In this document: positions 18,732 to 28,354 of the stretch, piece by piece
Layout of the letters: each line of letters opens with the position of its first letter
Numbering within the stretch: position 1 is the first letter of the stretch
From: AP-15 sp963762575
Lineage (GTDB): Bacteria > Pseudomonadota > Alphaproteobacteria > ATCC43930 > CGMCC-115725
Direction: 5' to 3'
Assembly: GCA_963762575.1 (NCBI GenBank)
Contig: CAVXLL010000001.1
Location: 992,001 to 1,056,000 of the forward strand
Length of the DNA stretch: 64,000 nt
Made by a program: the position numbers and the translations under genes
Notes under the pieces: model-generated
Database searches by the model: none
Told to the model about the DNA's origin: nothing
What the model saw: the letters and a program-made list of their open reading frames with translations, nothing else

Positions 18732-20056
18732 CGCAATTCAGGATAGGGGCACGATCGCTGTTACGGATCGGGTCGCGGGCGCGACCCGATGCCGAGCCGA
18801 CGACCCACAGTCTGCGGGGGCTCGATTGGTTGAACTTCTTTGTCGCGAACTTTCAAACCGGATTTGGACCGTTCATTTCGGTCTATCTAACCGGCGTAGG
18901 CTGGACCCAGGGCGCGATCGGTGCGGCGCTGAGCGCCGGTACCGTCGCAGGGATGGTGAGTCAGGTCCCCGCCGGAATGTTGGTCGATGCGGTACGCCGC
19001 AAGCGGGCCGCCGCCGCCGCGGCGATCGTCGCGATCATGGCGAGCGCACTCTTCATAGCTCTATGGCCTGCCCTGTTGCCGATTGCTTTGGCGGAAGTGC
19101 TGCACGCTTTTGCCAGCTCAATTCTCGGCCCAGCGATCGCGGCATTGAGTCTCGCGCTGGTCGGCCACGGCGCCTTTGGCGAAAAACTCGGTCGCAACGC
19201 GCGCTATTTGGCGATCGGCAACGCGTTCGCCGCCGGACTCATGGGTACCTTCGGATATTACGTTGGGGAGCGAGCCGTATTTTTGTTGACTGCGGCACTT
19301 GGCATCCCCGCATTGGCCGCGATCGAAATGATCAGAAACGCGGATCTCTCTTCGCCTACGATCCACTCGAGACCGGCACCGAGGCCGAAGCCCGAAGGCA
19401 CCGGCTGGTCATGGCGATTTCTTAAAGACCCTAGGCTGCTCGCCTATGCTGCATGCGCGAGCCTGTTCCAACTTGCCAATGCGGCAATGCTGCCGATCGC
19501 TGCCGGGATGGTGACAAAACGGGCCGGCAGCGAAGCGTCATTAATGATCGCAGCTTGCATTATCGCGCCACAGGCGGTTACGGCCGCCATTTCCCCGTGG
19601 ACCGGGCGAGCGGCCGAAGGTTGGGGCCGTCGACCGATCCTGCTCCTTGGTTTTGCCGTGTTGCCGATCCGCGGCGTACTGTTCGCCGTCATTGCCGACC
19701 CATATGCGATGATCCTGATCCAGCTGCTCGATGGATTGAGCGCGGCGGCCCTCGGCGTCCTGACCCCGCTGATCGTGGCCGACATCACGCGCGATACCGG
19801 CGGCTACACGACTGCTCTCGGGGTGGTCGGGCTCGCGATCGGCGGCGGCGCAACGTTGAGCACCACGGCAGCCGGTTTGGTTGCCGACCATCTGGGGAGC
19901 GAGGCGGCGTTTCTCGGCCTAGCCGCTGCCGGGCTTTGCGCGACTCTCCTTGTCGGGACCTTGATGCCGGAGACGCGACCCCCAGGAAATCACTCTGCGG
20001 CCAACAGCGGCGCCAGCGGGCTGCCGGGTTTTTCCAGGTCGGCGGGCGGCCCCTGA
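18728..20056 (+). CDS. Major facilitator superfamily transporter
   Basis: A 442-residue integral membrane carrier with about 12 predicted hydrophobic segments in two groups of six, separated by a basic cytoplasmic loop (SRPAPRPKPEGTGWSWRF). The loop between helices 2 and 3 has the MFS-like GMLVDAVRRKR. The substrate is unknown; drug or metabolite efflux is typical of this type. The gene starts with GTG overlapping the PRC-barrel stop. Its last 67 bases overlap the 3' end of the convergent ABC gene, so the two transcripts can pair at their ends. Confidence 0.87.
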   Translation: MTQFRIGARSLLRIGSRARPDAEPTTHSLRGLDWLNFFVANFQTGFGPFISVYLTGVGWTQGAIGAALSAGTVAGMVSQVPAGMLVDAVRRKRAAAAAAIVAIMASALFIALWPALLPIALAEVLHAFASSILGPAIAALSLALVGHGAFGEKLGRNARYLAIGNAFAAGLMGTFGYYVGERAVFLLTAALGIPALAAIEMIRNADLSSPTIHSRPAPRPKPEGTGWSWRFLKDPRLLAYAACASLFQLANAAMLPIAAGMVTKRAGSEASLMIAACIIAPQAVTAAISPWTGRAAEGWGRRPILLLGFAVLPIRGVLFAVIADPYAMILIQLLDGLSAAALGVLTPLIVADITRDTGGYTTALGVVGLAIGGGATLSTTAAGLVADHLGSEAAFLGLAAAGLCATLLVGTLMPETRPPGNHSAANSGASGLPGFSRSAGGP

Positions 20057-22734
20057 TCGACCAAGCGGCCGTGCTCCATCACCAGGACTCGGTTGAAGGC
20101 CGAGGCGAGGCGGGGGCGGTGCAAACTCCACACTAGACTGCGCTCGGCGAACTCGGCTTTCAGCCGATCGAGGAGGGCGGTCTCCGTCGCCCCGTCGAGT
20201 ACCGCCGTGGCATCGTTGAGCGCCATCAGATCGGGGCGCTTGAGCACCGCGGCGGCGATAGCCAGCTTCTGCCGTTGCGCCTCCGACAGGCGAGAACCCC
20301 CGGTGCCGACCGGATAGTCGAGCCCAACCTCGATCAGGGTGCGACGCAAGCCGAGTTCGTCGAGCACCTCCGCAATGGCGGCGTGGACACGCTCGCGACC
20401 GCCCAACTCACCGCGCACGATCGTGCCGAATAGGACATTCTCCTGTACCGAGGCTGCCGCGTTGTAGCGCTCGGGGTCGAAGAACTCGACGGAGCCCCGC
20501 AACTCTTCAGGCAACCGGGCGGCGAAGGCACGCCTCGCCTCCAATATCCGGCGCTGCATCTGTTCTTCGATCAGATCGAGCGGGTCGCGGGCGGCAACCA
20601 GTTTGAACGCCAACGACAGCAGACGCTCTCGCGGGGGCTGCAGGAGATTCTCGACCCCGGCTGTCTCCATCCGCTTGAGAATCCCCTCAAAGATCGGCAG
20701 ATCATCGGCGCTGATGAATGAGAACTCCTCGAACAGCATGTGTTCGGGGTGCAAACCTGTGAACAACTCGATCATCATCCGGGCAACCCCGGCGCCGACC
20801 TCGAGGAGGTCGTGAGTGAGCCGGACTTCGTCGAGCACCTTTTGAACGTAGGCGTTTCGGGCGAGCCCGTCGCCTTCAAAGGCCGGTCCGATCGGTGTGC
20901 CGAACAGTAAATTGACCGAAACCGGGGAATTGGTGTTGTAGCGCTCCGGGTCGAAACGCTCGACTAGATGAGCAAGACCGCTGGCTTCGAGTCGCTCTGC
21001 AAGCACGCGGCGCGCTTCGAGGACGCACTGCGCCGAATCCGGCTGGCGATTCGGATCGAGCCGGCCACGCAAGCCGAAGAGGTGAGCGTCTTCTTCGAGG
21101 TCGACGAGCCGCAGGGCTTCGACTATGCGCACCTCCAACTCGGCTGCGTCGGCCACTCCTGCCTGCTGGTAATCTATCCAGTCGGCAGCGAGGTCGTAGT
21201 CGATGTTCCCCGACTTCCGCGCTTCATCGATCTCGCGGGCGCGCGACTGTTCGCCGGCCGAGCCATCATCCGGCACCCGGTTCGGCCGGTGACGCAAGCC
21301 GAGCATCAGATTGTCCCTCACGCTCGCGGAAAAGAGATAGGTGATCGGGCCGACATAACCGATCCGCCGTCCGGAAACCGCCAGCGGCACGCCGTTGATA
21401 TCGGTGTCGCCGACCATGAGGCGACCGCTCGTCGGTGTGAGTAGCCGGGCAAAGAGCTGGGGCACGATATTTCTGCCGCTGTTGCTCTGGCCGACGATCG
21501 CTACATCCGTGCCGAGTGAAAAGTCGAAATTAACCCCTTCGAGCAGTGGGATGCCGTCATCGTCCACCAAACCGACATTGGCCGCGGTGACCGCGCCATG
21601 CAACGGCTCGACCTTTTCCGGCGCTTCGAGCAGCAAGCGTTTATCGAGCATATCTGGAACCTGGAACTGCTCGACGACCTGCTCGTATTTGATCGCCACG
21701 TCCTGCTGGTTCTGATAGAAGTCGAGCAGCTCCTTCCACGGCGACGACAGGTCTTTATAAGCAGCGAGCACCGCGACCAGCGCGCCGAACGAGAGATAGC
21801 CTTTGATTACATAATAACCGCCGATCAAAAAGAACAAGAAGGGCGTAAGATTTCCAATTAGATTGTTAAGAAATTTTACGAAGAATTTGCGGTTATAGAT
21901 CTCGAACCGAATGTCGTAAATTTCACCCAGGCGCTGAGAGATGTCGGCAAGTTGGTAAACGGCGGCGTCATTAGCGCGAATTTCGGCCCGTGCGGCGATC
22001 GTCTCGGCGATACGGTCCGAGAGCCCGCGAACTTTGCGCACCCGTTCGCGACCGAGCCGACGAATGATCCGCTGCATCTTGGGAATCAGATAGCCCTGCA
22101 AGGGATAGAACGCTACAGCGGCGGCTCCGAGTATCGGGTCCTGCACGAACATGAAGACGAAGATCGTCAGCAGCGTGCCGCCCTGTGAGATCGGCAGCGC
22201 GAAAGCGTCGCCGATAAACCCGCCGACCGGCTCCAGCTCGCCGGTCATCATCGCGATGACCTGGCCGGTCGCGGTTCGATCGAAATGGTGCAGCGGAAAC
22301 CGCAGCACCCGCTCGTAAAGCTGGTAGCGCAGACGGCGCAGCATGCGCTCGCCGACCTGTCCCTTCCTGACGTTGAGATGCAGCTTGAACCATCCATTTA
22401 TCAAAACGAGAGCGAAGAATATGCAGCACAACACTAGAAGATAGGGGATCTGATCGAAATCCCATCCCATGAACTTTTGCGGGAAATCCTTGCCGGAAAT
22501 GGCGCGATTGACGATCAGCTTCGGTAAATCCAAGGAATAATAGAGGAACGGAAAAGAAATCAGCGTGACGACGACCAGATAAATCTGCTCCCGCAGGCTG
22601 TGATGCAGGATGTAACCATAGATCGAGGAAGCGAGCCCGTCGGTGCCGCTTTGCGGCAACAGGCCGCGCACCGCTGAGGGAAGCGGCGGCCGTAGCGATT
22701 TCAGGCATGCCGCGATGGTACGGAGGAATCGCAT
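19990..22734 (-). CDS. Large degenerate ABC exporter-like protein with an expanded, motif-repeated ATPase domain
   Basis: A 914-residue protein. Residues about 40-370 are an ABC exporter membrane domain with six hydrophobic segments. The C-terminal part looks like an ABC ATPase, but its key motifs are altered. The Walker A position (about residues 414-423) reads GQSNSGRNIV and lacks the Lys and Ser/Thr. The signature reads LSEAQRQKLA (about 815) instead of LSGGQ, and Walker B is LMALNDATAVLD. About 300 extra residues separate Walker A from the signature. They hold three Q-loop-like blocks: TYLFSASVRDNLMLG (about 465), FDPERYNTNSPVSVNLLFGT (about 595) and FDPERYNAAASVQENVLFGT (about 755). ATP hydrolysis is doubtful. 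The frame is clean over 2.7 kb, so it is not simple decay. A lone gene. Confidence 0.85.
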   Translation of the reverse strand: MRFLRTIAACLKSLRPPLPSAVRGLLPQSGTDGLASSIYGYILHHSLREQIYLVVVTLISFPFLYYSLDLPKLIVNRAISGKDFPQKFMGWDFDQIPYLLVLCCIFFALVLINGWFKLHLNVRKGQVGERMLRRLRYQLYERVLRFPLHHFDRTATGQVIAMMTGELEPVGGFIGDAFALPISQGGTLLTIFVFMFVQDPILGAAAVAFYPLQGYLIPKMQRIIRRLGRERVRKVRGLSDRIAETIAARAEIRANDAAVYQLADISQRLGEIYDIRFEIYNRKFFVKFLNNLIGNLTPFLFFLIGGYYVIKGYLSFGALVAVLAAYKDLSSPWKELLDFYQNQQDVAIKYEQVVEQFQVPDMLDKRLLLEAPEKVEPLHGAVTAANVGLVDDDGIPLLEGVNFDFSLGTDVAIVGQSNSGRNIVPQLFARLLTPTSGRLMVGDTDINGVPLAVSGRRIGYVGPITYLFSASVRDNLMLGLRHRPNRVPDDGSAGEQSRAREIDEARKSGNIDYDLAADWIDYQQAGVADAAELEVRIVEALRLVDLEEDAHLFGLRGRLDPNRQPDSAQCVLEARRVLAERLEASGLAHLVERFDPERYNTNSPVSVNLLFGTPIGPAFEGDGLARNAYVQKVLDEVRLTHDLLEVGAGVARMMIELFTGLHPEHMLFEEFSFISADDLPIFEGILKRMETAGVENLLQPPRERLLSLAFKLVAARDPLDLIEEQMQRRILEARRAFAARLPEELRGSVEFFDPERYNAAASVQENVLFGTIVRGELGGRERVHAAIAEVLDELGLRRTLIEVGLDYPVGTGGSRLSEAQRQKLAIAAAVLKRPDLMALNDATAVLDGATETALLDRLKAEFAERSLVWSLHRPRLASAFNRVLVMEHGRLVDQGPPADLEKPGSPLAPLLAAE

Positions 22735-22963
22735 GGGCTGCTCTCTAGTCTTCGGCGCGACAAGGCGGTCCGGCTTCGCGCATCACCACGGTCCAAGCGG
22801 CTCTTTCCTAGGCAAATAGTCGCGCGGGTGCAGCCGCGGGAGAGGCTGTCGAGGAATCTCCGCGGAATTGATCATGTCCCGCCTTCGGGGGCGCAAGCAG
22901 CGGTTCCGGCCGGAACCTTTTGCCGCCGTGGCGCGTCCTATTTCGTGAGTTGCGAATTGCTTT

Positions 22964-24175
22964 ATGGGTTTGCCCGAAATGACCGTCAGCCGTATCCGAC
23001 AGAGCCTGACAGGCGCGATCTGGGCCGCTCTGATCCTCGCTCCCGCCTTATGCAGTGCCCAACCGGCGGGCGAGACCGGTCCGAAGGGCGGCTCAAATCT
23101 CACGCGCCAGACCCAGAACGAGATCGACATTGCGCTGCCGAGTCTCGCGCCGCTTGTCCAGCGCGTCATGCCAGCTGTCGTCAACATTTCCGTCGAGTTG
23201 AAGGAACAGGCGGCGGCCCAGGGCGACGAAGATACAGGGAACGAGAGTGCCTCGCCACTCGGACCGAGCGGCACGCCTTTCGATCAGTTTCTTAAGCGCT
23301 TTTTCGAACAACCGTTCCAATTCCGCAATCCCGCGGAAAAAATCATGGCACTCGGCTCCGGGTTCATCATCGACCCTGCCGGCTATATTGTAACCAACAA
23401 CCATGTCGTCGCCAACGCCGACAAGGTGACGGTAATCTTGCAGGACAACAGCCGGCACACAGCCAAGGTGATCGGCCGCGATGAAAAGACCGACATCGCC
23501 CTCCTTAAGATCGATAGCAACCAAAAGCTTCCCTACGTGACTTGGGGAAACAGCGACGACGCCAAGGTCGGGGATTGGGTGGTCGCGGTCGGCAATCCGT
23601 TCGGTCTCGGCGGCTCGGTGACCGCCGGGATCATCTCCGCACTCGGGCGCGACATCAATGAGGGCCCCTACGACGATTTCCTGCAAATCGACGCACCGAT
23701 CAACCGCGGCAACTCCGGCGGACCGACATTCGATCTTCACGGCCAAGTGATCGGCATCAATACCGCGATTTATTCGCCTTCGGGCGGGTCGGTCGGGATC
23801 GGGTTCGCCGTTCCCTCGAACATCGCCGAGCACGTAGTCGTCCAGCTCAAGGAGCACGGACACGTGACCTGGGGTTGGCTCGGCGTAGCCATTCAGAACG
23901 TCACGCCGGCGATCGCCAAGAGCCTTGGCCTCGACCCCGACCACCCGACCGGCGCGCTGGTCGCCTCGGTGACCCCGGACAGCCCGGCCGCTCAGGCCGG
24001 CATCAAGCAAGGCGACGTGATCACCGCCGCAAGCGGTCATGAGATAAAAACCGTGCACCAGGTCCCGCGCCTTGTCGCGTCTACGCCGGTCGGCAGCAAG
24101 CTCCAGTTGACGATCGTGCGCGACGGAAAACAAAAGACCGTCGAGGCCTCGATCGGCGAGATGCTCAGAACGTGA
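22964..24175 (+). CDS. Do/HtrA-family periplasmic serine protease, protease plus first PDZ domain
   Basis: A signal peptide (ending near CSAQP) precedes a trypsin-like protease domain with the triad His147 (TNNHVV), Asp177 (KTDIALLKI) and Ser251 (NRGNSGGP), then PDZ1 at about residues 290-395. It degrades or refolds damaged envelope proteins. Two-PDZ relatives continue past this point. Here the frame stops at 24173-24175 (tga), and the second PDZ domain follows immediately in another frame. The overlap is GTGA. Either a base has been lost near 24170, splitting one gene, or the second PDZ is made separately by coupled restart. ATG at 22979 is an alternative start. Confidence 0.85.
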   Translation: MGLPEMTVSRIRQSLTGAIWAALILAPALCSAQPAGETGPKGGSNLTRQTQNEIDIALPSLAPLVQRVMPAVVNISVELKEQAAAQGDEDTGNESASPLGPSGTPFDQFLKRFFEQPFQFRNPAEKIMALGSGFIIDPAGYIVTNNHVVANADKVTVILQDNSRHTAKVIGRDEKTDIALLKIDSNQKLPYVTWGNSDDAKVGDWVVAVGNPFGLGGSVTAGIISALGRDINEGPYDDFLQIDAPINRGNSGGPTFDLHGQVIGINTAIYSPSGGSVGIGFAVPSNIAEHVVVQLKEHGHVTWGWLGVAIQNVTPAIAKSLGLDPDHPTGALVASVTPDSPAAQAGIKQGDVITAASGHEIKTVHQVPRLVASTPVGSKLQLTIVRDGKQKTVEASIGEMLRT

Positions 24176-24534
24176 CTTCTGCAGAACGCGAGGCTCCGCA
24201 GCCTGGCAGCGGCAAGGCCGCCAACGCGCTCGGCATGGAGCTCCTCCCGCTCGACCCGCAGCTGCGCAAGGAATTGAAGGTGCCAAAGGACCTGAACGGG
24301 GTAGTGGTCGGCCAAGTCGCGAGCGGCAGCCCGGCGGGGGACCTGGGGATTCAGCCCGGTGACGTGATCGTATCGGTTGATCAGAAACCGGTAACTGATC
24401 TCGAGAATGCCGCCGCTCAGCTAAAGGAGGCGGCGACTCAGGGCGACGTGCTGTTGCTGCTCAACCGACACGGGATGAGCCAGTTCGTCGGCTTGTCGGT
24501 CCAGAACAACGGAACGGCCGGCAGCAGCCGCTAA
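24172..24534 (+). CDS. Second PDZ domain of the HtrA protease, in a separate frame
   Basis: The 120-residue product matches the C-terminus of a two-PDZ Do protease. A linker (ALGMELLPLDPQLRKELK) leads into a PDZ fold with GVVVGQVASGSPAGDLGIQPGD and DVLLLLNRHG. It has no signal peptide, so it could not reach the periplasm alone. This argues for a frameshifted C-terminal part of the preceding gene rather than an independent gene. GTG at 24172 overlaps the upstream stop by four bases. Confidence 0.65.
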   Translation: MTSAEREAPQPGSGKAANALGMELLPLDPQLRKELKVPKDLNGVVVGQVASGSPAGDLGIQPGDVIVSVDQKPVTDLENAAAQLKEAATQGDVLLLLNRHGMSQFVGLSVQNNGTAGSSR

Positions 24535-24599
24535 GAAGGGAGCCGAGATGGGCCCCGCCGACCGCGTCGGGGATGAATTGGCCCATACTCGGCCTTCGA

Positions 24600-26532
24600 A
24601 TGATCGTCGGCACCGCCGGCCATATCCATCACGGTAAAACCGCGCTGGTCCCGAGCGCTGACCGGCGTCGATACGGACCGATTGCCGGCGGAAAAGGCGC
24701 GCGGCATTACGATCGATCTCGGCTTCGCTTATCGTTCGGTGGCGAACCCCGAGACACTGGGTTTTGTGGATGTCCCCGGTCACGAAGGCTTTATTCACAA
24801 CATGCTGGCGGGAGCGGCCGGGATAGACTTCGTGCTGCTGGTCGTCGCTGCGGATCACGGGCCGATGCCACAGACCCGCGAGCACCTGCAGATCGTCGAT
24901 CTGCTCGGCATCCGGCGGGGCATCGTCGCGTTGAGTAAAGGCGATCGGGTTGGCGCCGAACGGATCGCCGGAGTTCGCGCCGAACTTCGCGGCCTGCTCG
25001 CGCAGACGAGCCTTGCGGGCGCAGAGATCGTGCCGGTCTCCGTCGTTAGCGGGGAGGGGCTGGACGTGCTGGAAACGCGTTTCATCGAGGCTTCTCTGAG
25101 CCTGCCGCAACGCCCCCCGCGGTGGCCGTTTTCGCTTGGCGGTCGACCGCAGCTTCTCATTACCCGGAGCCGGCACGGTCGTACGGGAACCGTCTTCGCA
25201 GGTGCCGTCCGGGTCGGCGACAGACTTACGGTTTCGCCTTCCGGGCACATTGCCCGCGTGCGCGCCATCCATGCCCAGAACGCGTCGGCCGAGCTCGGCC
25301 ATGCCGGACAGCGTTGCGCGCTCAATCTCGTCGGAAGCGGGATCGACGAGGTTCAAATCCATCGCGGCGACTGGGTCGTCGATCAGGCACTTCATGCCCC
25401 GACCGATCGTTTCGACGCCAGGATTCGGCTGTCGGCTGCAGAAAAGCGGCCATCGCGGCGGAGGACACCGATTTACCTGCATTCGGGCGCTTCCCGAGTT
25501 CTCGGCACACATTGTGCTGCTGGACGCGACCAAATGTTGCCTGGCGAGGAAGCATTGGCCCAGGTGACGCTGCATCGCCCGATCGGCGCCTTGCACGGCG
25601 GCCATTTTGTGTTCCGCGATCATTCGGCGCGGCGGACGATGGGCGGCGGAATGATAATCGATCCCTGGCGGCCGCAAGCGGCCGCAGCGCCTTACGGCGC
25701 TCGCCTCGCTGGCCGGCAAGGATTTGCGACGGGCGCTCTTGCAATTCGTTTCCAGGGATCCGGGATGGGTCGATCTGAAGCGCTTTGAGCTCGCCCGGAA
25801 CCTGACACCCGCGGAAGCAGCAGAGCTTTGGCGCACTAGCGGTCTGGTATGCGTCGGCGTGGGCGATGCCTTGTTCGGCTTTGAGCGTCAGAATTGGCGG
25901 TCACTCTTGGGTCGTGTCCAGGCGGTCTTAGCCTTGCATCACCAAGCGGCTCCAAGCGCCCCGGTCCTGGAGCCGGGCCGACTCCGCGCCGCGCTCGATC
26001 TTCGACTGCCGGTCAAGGTGTTTTCTTCGGCAATCGGGGCAATGCCGCGCGGCGGTACCATTCAGTGCGACGGGCCGTGGCTCAAGCTGGCCGGCCATGC
26101 CGCCCGATTGACCCTCGCCGATCAGCGGCTTTGGGAGCGGATTGACCGGGTAATGAAGCGCGCCGGCTTCCACCCGCCGCGGGTCCGCGATGTCGCCGCG
26201 CTGTTCAAGGAGCAAGAAGAGGAGGTGCGCCACTTGATGCAGCGTCTGGCCCGCATGGGCGTACTTGTCGAAATTGCCCGCGATCATTTCTATGACAGGG
26301 CGAGGGTTGCCGACCTGGCGCGGGTTGCAATCATCTGACGCGGGAAGGCTCCGACGGCAAGATCACCGCCGCGGCCTTCCGCGACCGTATCGGCACCGGG
26401 CGCAAGCTCGCGATCCAGATACTCGAATTTTTCGATCGGACCGGGATAACGGCACGCGAGGGTGACCTGCGGCGGATCAGAAGATCGTTTGGCGATCTTC
26501 GGAATCGTGAATGTTTTCCGGAGCGAGAGTGA
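24600..26532 (+). pseudogene. selB: Selenocysteine-specific elongation factor SelB, decayed by several frameshifts
   Basis: SelB carries Sec-tRNA to the ribosome at recoded UGA codons. The GTPase P-loop GTAGHIHHGKTALV is at the start, followed by EKARGITIDLGFAYR (G2), DVPGHEGFIHNM (G3), the translation-factor barrels (GTVFAGAVRVGDRL) and C-terminal winged helices (GWVDLKRFELARNL, ITAAAFRDRIGTGRKLAI). These lie in different frames. I place shifts near 24651, 25130, 25183, 25507, 25537, 25668 and 26330. Two pairs compensate each other. The shift near 25130 lies in a TTTT run. The reading ends with TGA at 26530-26532. No selA, selD or tRNA-Sec was seen nearby. Decay or sequence error are both possible. 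Confidence 0.85.
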
Positions 26533-26939
26533 GCCGCCAGCCGCGCGGCGGTGATGGCCCCGGTCCTACTTCAGGCCGCGTTCCGCCGGCGTCGCATTTA
26601 CGATCGCTTCGGCGCTTGCTCCCCGCTCTCCGGATGCGTTGAAATCATCCACCGCGCATTCAATCTGTTTTATTTAGATAAAAAGCCGGCACAGCAGTTC
26701 TCCAGCGGCGGCACGTCACCAGATCTTGCGCTATCCGTCATTTTTAAGTCCACTTCTATGGTTAATAACTGCGAGACCAAATCCGCTTTCTATCTTTCTC
26801 ATGGGCCAATCACTTGTCGATCGCAAGAGAACCGCGCGAGTTTACTAGACGCCTTCTCTCGCTCCTGCTATTGTTCTCGTATGACGCTAGCCACGGGCGG
26901 AAGGTAGTGGCGCCAAGCGTTAACAATCTTCAGTTCACT
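26533..26939. other. 407-bp upstream region of the sugar transferase gene, AT-richer than its surroundings
   Basis: The stretch is visibly richer in A and T than the neighbouring genes, especially at 26655-26790, and should hold the promoter of the EpsB-PrsK-PrsR-PrsT genes. PrsR is a sigma-54 activator, but I found no convincing -24/-12 pair (GG and GC at the right spacing) here. The coding frame of the downstream gene is open through its last 126 bases. Confidence 0.45.
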
Positions 26940-28349
26940 ATGCAGCTCAGACTTTTCCGACATTTTGTCCCGGTTTCGGTCGTGCTTCTCGCATCATCGG
27001 ATGCCTTATTGATTACTGGTGCGTTCTATCAGCTCCTGTCCAGTTCTGAGATTGGCACACCCATCGTTCTCGGGACTTCCAGCTTCAGTGTTCAGTTCTC
27101 CGCGGGATTATCGGTTGCAACTGTGACCGCAATGCTTTCCGTCGGGCTGTATGGGCAGCAGAGTTTTATGGATCTCCGACTCCTGTTCAGCAAGATAGTT
27201 GTCGCCTCGATACTCGTGTTGATGCTCGTCTCCTTTTCAGCCACATATTGGCGCGAAGGCCTGGATCAACTGGCCGACTTGGGCAATTTCCCGCTAAAGG
27301 CGACGTTGATCTGGCTGGTCTGCGTCTCGGTGACGCGCGGGACCTTCTCGGTGACCCTCGGGCGCGGTCTGCTGAAGCGCCGCGTACTCGTGCTGGGCAA
27401 TGGCACCCAGGCGGCTCGAATAGCTAAACTCGTGGAAACCGGTCAGAATGAGCATTTTATCCCGGTATCGTTCATCGACGTGCCCAACCGAACCACACAA
27501 TCTCGGGCGGAAACCCTCGACTGGTCGGCTGCCAAGGCGGACGGCCTCTTGGAAATGGGTTATCGCCTCGGCGCGAGCGAGGTCGTAGTGGCGGCCGATG
27601 ACCGGCGTGGCCTGCCGGTGCGCGAACTGCTGCACTGCAAACTTGCCGGCATCAAGGTAACCGATTTTCTCGATTTTTGGGAGCGCGAGACCAGAACCGT
27701 CGACCTTGAAGCGCTGAAGCCGAGCTGGTTCTTTTACTCGGACGGTTTCCGGTGCGGTCCGGTGGACGGGTTTCTGAAACGAGCCTTCGACATCGTGGTG
27801 AGTTCGAGCTTACTGGCTTTGACACTGCCGCTGTTGGCTGTGACGGCGTGCTTGATCAAGCTTGAGAGCCCTGGGCCGGTCCTCTACCGTCAAGAAAGGG
27901 TGGGATTGCACGGTCGCATTTTTACGATCCTGAAATTTCGCAGCATGCGGGTAGATGCCGAGACCGACGGCCGTCCGCGTTGGGCTGCGAAGAGTGATCC
28001 CCGTGTTACACGGGTAGGAGCGATTATCCGCAAACTTCGGATAGACGAACTCGCTCAGATCCTGAATGTCTTGCGCGGAGACATGAGTTTTGTCGGGCCC
28101 CGCCCGGAGCGCCCCTTTTTCGTAGCGGATCTCGCCAAATCAATTCCCTATTATGCCGAGCGCCACTGGGTCAGGCCGGGGATCACCGGCTGGGCGCAAG
28201 TTAACTTCCCCTACGGCGCCTCGACAGAAGATGCCCGTCACAAGCTGACCTATGATCTTTATTACGTAAAAAACCGAAGTTTTTTTCTAGATTTTCTCAT
28301 ATTGCTACAGACTGTACGAGTAGTTTTCTGGAATCAGGGAGCGAGATAA
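26940..28349 (+). CDS. XrtA-system undecaprenyl-phosphate sugar transferase (EpsB/TIGR03013-like)
   Basis: This membrane enzyme transfers the first sugar-phosphate to undecaprenyl phosphate and so starts exopolysaccharide synthesis. From ATG at 26940 it has 469 residues. N-terminal transmembrane helices (about residues 10-135) are followed by a nucleotide-binding-like domain with VLVLGNGTQAARIA. The C-terminal bacterial sugar transferase domain runs from about residue 278 (KRAFDIVVSSSLLALTLPLL) through KFRSMRVDAE, RKLRIDELAQILNVLRGDMS and FVGPRPERP. The frame is open upstream to a TTG at 26814. ATG 26940 matches the family N-terminus (MQLRLFRHFVPVSVV). prsK follows after 5 bases, tying it to the XrtA regulatory genes. 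Confidence 0.9.
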   Translation: MQLRLFRHFVPVSVVLLASSDALLITGAFYQLLSSSEIGTPIVLGTSSFSVQFSAGLSVATVTAMLSVGLYGQQSFMDLRLLFSKIVVASILVLMLVSFSATYWREGLDQLADLGNFPLKATLIWLVCVSVTRGTFSVTLGRGLLKRRVLVLGNGTQAARIAKLVETGQNEHFIPVSFIDVPNRTTQSRAETLDWSAAKADGLLEMGYRLGASEVVVAADDRRGLPVRELLHCKLAGIKVTDFLDFWERETRTVDLEALKPSWFFYSDGFRCGPVDGFLKRAFDIVVSSSLLALTLPLLAVTACLIKLESPGPVLYRQERVGLHGRIFTILKFRSMRVDAETDGRPRWAAKSDPRVTRVGAIIRKLRIDELAQILNVLRGDMSFVGPRPERPFFVADLAKSIPYYAERHWVRPGITGWAQVNFPYGASTEDARHKLTYDLYYVKNRSFFLDFLILLQTVRVVFWNQGAR

Positions 28350-28354
28350 GAACT

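Noticed and set aside
24421..25836. 471-codon open frame on the minus strand over selB
   Set aside because: It is longer than any single selB frame, but only the plus strand shows GTPase and translation-factor motifs.
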